9,082 bases of DNA, from contig CAMWKN010000030.1 in NCBI GenBank assembly GCA_947174825.1, positions 1 to 9,082 of the forward strand, given 5' to 3'. Origin of the DNA: an uncultured Clostridium sp. (GTDB lineage: Bacteria; Bacillota_A; Clostridia; Lachnospirales; Lachnospiraceae). The notes beneath the pieces are model-generated. The model did not search any database, was not told the DNA's origin, and worked only from the letters and a program-made list of their open reading frames with translations. Below, one piece after another: positions 5,880 through 9,082 of this stretch. Both the position numbers and the translations under genes were made by a program. Every line of letters starts with the position of its first letter. Position 1 is the stretch's first letter.

Positions 5880-8837
5880 ATGGCATCAAAAATTAAGACA
5901 TTAGAGGAGTTTACCTTACCGGAGGCATATACTCTGGAAAAATCAGATTATATCAAGGAGTTATCCAGTTTTGCACTGTTGTTGCGGCATAAATTAAGTG
6001 GAGCCAGGGTGTTGGTTCTAAGTAACGAGGATGACAATAAAGTATTCAGCATTGGATTCCGTACACCACCCCAGGACTGCACCGGAGTTCCGCATATTAT
6101 TGAGCATACGGTTCTGTGCGGTTCTAAAACATTTCCAGCCAAAGATCCTTTTGTGGAATTGGTGAAGGGTTCGCTGAATACCTTTCTGAATGCCACCACC
6201 TATCCGGATAAGACTTTGTATCCGATTGCAAGCTGTAATGACCAGGATTTCAAGAATCTGATGCATGTCTATATGGATGCTGTACTCTATCCGAATATTT
6301 ATAAATATGAGGAGATTTTCAAGCAGGAGGGCTGGCATTATGAACTGGATTCTCCGGAGGGTGCTATCAGTTATAACGGTGTTGTGTACAATGAAATGAA
6401 GGGAGCATTTTCTTCGGAGGAAAGTGTGCTAGAGCGTTTTCTGATGAATAGTCTGTTTCCGGATACCACTTATGGTTATGAATCCGGTGGTGATCCTAGG
6501 GATATTCCCAATTTGACCTATGAGGATTATCTGAATTTTCACCGCAGATATTATCATCCGTCTAACAGTTATATTTATCTCTATGGAGACATGGATATTG
6601 AGGAACGCCTGCAGTGGATGGATTCTGAATATTTGAAAGATTTTCCGGCGATTCAGCCGGATTCGGAGATCGGACTGCAAAAACCTTTTGACCAGATGAA
6701 ATATCTGGATAAGAGGTATGCGGTGGCACAGGATGCAGATTGCAGCGAAAAGACTTATTATGCTTTTGGTACGGCAATGGATATTACCTTGGATTCCCAG
6801 GTGTGCCGTGCATTTGAATTGTTGTCCTATGTGTTGGCAGAGCAGCCGGGAGCGCCGCTGAAACAGGCTTTGTTGGATGCTGGAATCGGTACCGATGTGG
6901 AAGTGGATTTTTGTGATATTCTGCGCCAGAGCATGTTTTCGATTTCCACGAAGAATGCGAAACCAGGGATGAGGGATGAATTTTATCGGATCATTCGGGA
7001 AACCTTGGAAAAGGTTGTCAAGGAAGGAATCAACCGCAAAGACTTGGAAGCTGCCATCAATGGCACGGAATTCCGGGAGCGGGAGTCGGATTATGGTGCC
7101 TATCCGAAGGGGTTGCTCTATGGCATGAAGCTGATGAAAACTTGGCTTTATGACGATGGAATGCCATATGATGCGTTGGAGTATGAGGAATGCTATCGTT
7201 TCCTGCGGGAACAGCTTTCGACAGATTACTATGAACAACTAGTACAGAAGTACCTGTTGGATAATCCACATGCCGTATTGATCGAGATGATCCCAGAGCC
7301 GGGAATGGCATTGCGGGTGGAGCAGGAGACAGCAGAACAACTGGCAAAATATAAGGAGTCCTTAAGTGCGGAAGAAATCCAGCAGTTAATTGCTGATACC
7401 AAGGCGCTGAAGGCATATCAGGAAGAGCCATCTTCCGGGGAGGATCTGGAAAAGATACCAATGTTGACCAGATCGGATATCCGAAAGGAGATACAGCCAC
7501 TGTGTAATCAGGAGAAAGAAGTGGGAGGAGTGCCAGTGATCCATCATGAAGTAGCCACCAATGATATTGTGTATCTGCGTCTCCTCTTTGATGTGAATGA
7601 GCTGGAAGAGCATGTGCCGCAGATGAGCTTTTTGTCTACTTTGTTGGGCTATATGGATACTGAGAAACGTGGCTATCGTGATTTTGATACCGAGACTAAT
7701 TTTTATACCGGGGGAATTTCTTCGGATCTAAATATCTTTTGTGAGATGGGAGACAGTGACCAATATCAGCTTAAGTTTGAGGTGGGAACCAAGGTGCTGC
7801 GCAGTCGTTTGAAGGACGCATTGCGTCTAATGGCGGAAATGATGTTTGAAACTATTTTCTCCGATGAGAAGCACCTTCGGGAGGTGGTGGCAGAAAGCCG
7901 CTCCCGTTTGAAAGTGCGCCTCATGTCGGCAGGACATCAGGCTTCCGCAGGCAGGGCAATGGCTTCCGTGTCCCGTAGTGCATGGATCAATGATCGTTCT
8001 GTGGGAATGGGCTACTATGATTATTTGGTTCGTCTGGATGAACATTTCGAGGAAGAGAAAGAACGGTTACGGGCTGGGTGTGACTATCTGGTGCACCAGA
8101 TTTTCCGGCAGGATCGTATGATGATTTCCTGCACAGGAAGCGAAGAGGATTATCAGGCATTTGCACAGGAAATGCCGACATTTTATGAGCAGCTGAAAGC
8201 TTTTGAAGCAAAGTCTGTACCAGAAATGGGACTGACAGAATTTGTTCCAGTATTAGAATCTACCAGGGAGGGCTTTACTACGCCGGCAGAAATTCAGTAT
8301 GTGGCAGTTGCCGGTAAATTTGACCAGGTGCCGGATGTGAACTATGGTGCCTTAAATGTGACCAGACATCTGTTAAACTATGATTTCCTGTGGAGCCAGG
8401 TACGTGTCAAAGGAGGTGCCTATGGTGTGTCCTGCCGTTTCAACCGGGAGCAGGAGGGATACTTTACTTCATACCGTGATCCGGCATTGGGAGGAACTCT
8501 GCAGGTGTACCGTCAGGCAGCAGACTATCTGTCAGGGTATGATGCAGAGGAGCGGGAGATTACCAAAACCATTATCGGTACTATCAGTGGAATGGATACA
8601 CCGCTAACTCCGGCAATGAAGGGAAAACGTTCCTTGTCTGCGTATCTGTGCAATATACCGGAACAGGTTCTGCAAAAGGAAAGGGATCAGGTATTAAACT
8701 GTACGTTGGAGGATATTCGGCAGACGGCGGAAGTGATTCGTACCGTGGCAGAGAATGGGACGGTCTGCGTCATTGGAAATGAGCAGCATCTAAAGGATGA
8801 AAAGGAATTGTTTGATGATATCCGTTCCCTGTCTTAA
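5880..8837 (+). CDS. M16C family zinc metallopeptidase (PreP/Cym1-like, insulinase superfamily)
   Basis: A 985-residue full-length cryptonase-type peptidase. The inverted zinc motif HIIEH is at 72-76 (ligands His72 and His76, catalytic Glu75), and the distal Glu ligand is probably Glu172 in YNEMKGAFS. The motif lies close to the N-terminus, followed by a long middle region and a C-terminal half that carries GGAYG (845-849) and YRDP (865-868), the Tyr/Arg substrate-binding pair of M16 proteins. The size and one-chain two-half layout fit M16C, whose members degrade unfolded peptides inside a closed chamber. There is no signal peptide or membrane segment, so it should be cytoplasmic. It starts 88 bases after the kinase stop with no clear promoter of its own and may be partly co-transcribed. 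Era follows after 96 bases. The physiological substrate in Firmicutes is not well defined. Confidence 0.93.
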   Translation: MASKIKTLEEFTLPEAYTLEKSDYIKELSSFALLLRHKLSGARVLVLSNEDDNKVFSIGFRTPPQDCTGVPHIIEHTVLCGSKTFPAKDPFVELVKGSLNTFLNATTYPDKTLYPIASCNDQDFKNLMHVYMDAVLYPNIYKYEEIFKQEGWHYELDSPEGAISYNGVVYNEMKGAFSSEESVLERFLMNSLFPDTTYGYESGGDPRDIPNLTYEDYLNFHRRYYHPSNSYIYLYGDMDIEERLQWMDSEYLKDFPAIQPDSEIGLQKPFDQMKYLDKRYAVAQDADCSEKTYYAFGTAMDITLDSQVCRAFELLSYVLAEQPGAPLKQALLDAGIGTDVEVDFCDILRQSMFSISTKNAKPGMRDEFYRIIRETLEKVVKEGINRKDLEAAINGTEFRERESDYGAYPKGLLYGMKLMKTWLYDDGMPYDALEYEECYRFLREQLSTDYYEQLVQKYLLDNPHAVLIEMIPEPGMALRVEQETAEQLAKYKESLSAEEIQQLIADTKALKAYQEEPSSGEDLEKIPMLTRSDIRKEIQPLCNQEKEVGGVPVIHHEVATNDIVYLRLLFDVNELEEHVPQMSFLSTLLGYMDTEKRGYRDFDTETNFYTGGISSDLNIFCEMGDSDQYQLKFEVGTKVLRSRLKDALRLMAEMMFETIFSDEKHLREVVAESRSRLKVRLMSAGHQASAGRAMASVSRSAWINDRSVGMGYYDYLVRLDEHFEEEKERLRAGCDYLVHQIFRQDRMMISCTGSEEDYQAFAQEMPTFYEQLKAFEAKSVPEMGLTEFVPVLESTREGFTTPAEIQYVAVAGKFDQVPDVNYGALNVTRHLLNYDFLWSQVRVKGGAYGVSCRFNREQEGYFTSYRDPALGGTLQVYRQAADYLSGYDAEEREITKTIIGTISGMDTPLTPAMKGKRSLSAYLCNIPEQVLQKERDQVLNCTLEDIRQTAEVIRTVAENGTVCVIGNEQHLKDEKELFDDIRSLS

Positions 8838-8866
8838 TGGAATTGGCAAATGATTACCAGACATTG

Positions 8867-8881
8867 CTGGCATCATGCCAG
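8867..8881 (+). repeat. Small hairpin between the peptidase gene and era
   Basis: CTGGCA-TCA-TGCCAG is a perfect 6-base-pair stem with a 3-base loop, followed by a second small inverted repeat GTATG-TG-CATAC (8884-8895). Neither has a T tract, so they do not look like terminators. The peptidase and era could be read on one transcript with a structured spacer. Confidence 0.45.
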
Positions 8882-8933
8882 TAGTATGTGCATACAGCGA
8901 TCGGTGACATACTGACGTAGAAATGAGGAAAAT

Positions 8934-9082
8934 ATGAAACAATACAAATCGGGATTTGTGACTTTGATTGGCAGACCGAATGTGGGAAAGTCCACATTGA
9001 TGAATCATTTGATTGGACAGAAAATTGCCATCACCTCCAACAAACCCCAGACAACGAGAAATCGGATTCAGACGGTGTACAC
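8934..9082 (+). CDS. era: GTPase Era, 5' part only
   Basis: The first 49 codons of the ribosome-assembly GTPase Era, cut by the window edge. The protein binds GTP and the 3' end of 16S rRNA during 30S maturation. The P-loop GRPNVGKST is at residues 13-21, and the switch I/G2 region with [13 protein letters not shown] follows at about 38-50; both are highly characteristic of Era. The start ATG 8934 has GAGGA four bases upstream. An ATG at 8923 opens a 4-codon frame (ATG AGG AAA ATA TGA) whose stop overlaps the era start, probably by chance. An M16C peptidase gene directly upstream is a context I recall from Lachnospiraceae (memory, not searched). The C-terminal KH domain is outside the window. 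Confidence 0.96.
   Translation, partial: MKQYKSGFVTLIGRPNVGKSTLMNHLIGQKIAITSNKPQTTRNRIQTVY

Noticed and set aside
6429..7238. 269-codon minus-strand frame inside the M16C peptidase gene
   Set aside because: It is fully antisense to a well-conserved protein, lacks recognisable motifs, and its low-complexity Ile/His-rich composition is typical of a shadow frame.

Overview
This window looks like a chromosomal fragment of a gut-type Firmicute, most likely Lachnospiraceae (Blautia/Roseburia-like). The reasons are strong AGGAGG-type ribosome sites, moderate GC, a tRNA-Leu without an encoded CCA end, a PocR-domain hybrid kinase, and an M16C peptidase directly ahead of era. The lineage is an inference from gene content and order; no search was run. 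The first 49 bases are not biological: they match an Illumina Nextera P7/i7 adapter ending in the Tn5 mosaic end. The contig therefore starts at about base 50.

Bases 50-2914 (minus strand) hold a two-gene signalling operon. The upstream gene (2015-2914) encodes a 299-residue protein made of a degenerate receiver, a charged coiled-coil linker and an intact C-terminal receiver, with no DNA-binding output. Seventeen bases later comes a hybrid sensor kinase (50-1997): Cys-rich PocR sensory domain, HisKA, HATPase, a receiver-like segment without clear catalytic residues, and a canonical receiver cut off by the contig edge.

Bases 2915-3357 are a regulatory hub. They contain the operon promoter, a tRNA-Leu whose anticodon reads AAG (3097-3180, minus) with its own terminator and a perfect TTGACA-17-TATAAT promoter, and a back-to-back promoter for the plus-strand genes.

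Bases 3358-5791 (plus) encode deoxysugar catabolism: a class II (FucA-type) aldolase and a RhaB-type rhamnulokinase. They are separated by 217 bases holding a terminator-like hairpin and degenerate direct repeats. Together they would phosphorylate a ketose such as L-rhamnulose or L-fuculose and cleave it to dihydroxyacetone phosphate and L-lactaldehyde, the precursor of 1,2-propanediol. PocR domains are predicted to sense small compounds of that kind, so a sensing link to the neighbouring kinase is conceivable but unproven.

Bases 5880-9082 (plus) are housekeeping: a 985-residue M16C zinc peptidase (PreP/Cym1-like) followed by the 5' end of era, cut by the window edge. I found no CRISPR array, insertion sequence, prophage or obvious defence island. 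The most noteworthy items are the tRNA-Leu(AAG), the PocR signalling pair beside sugar genes, the structured kinase leader, and the adapter contamination.
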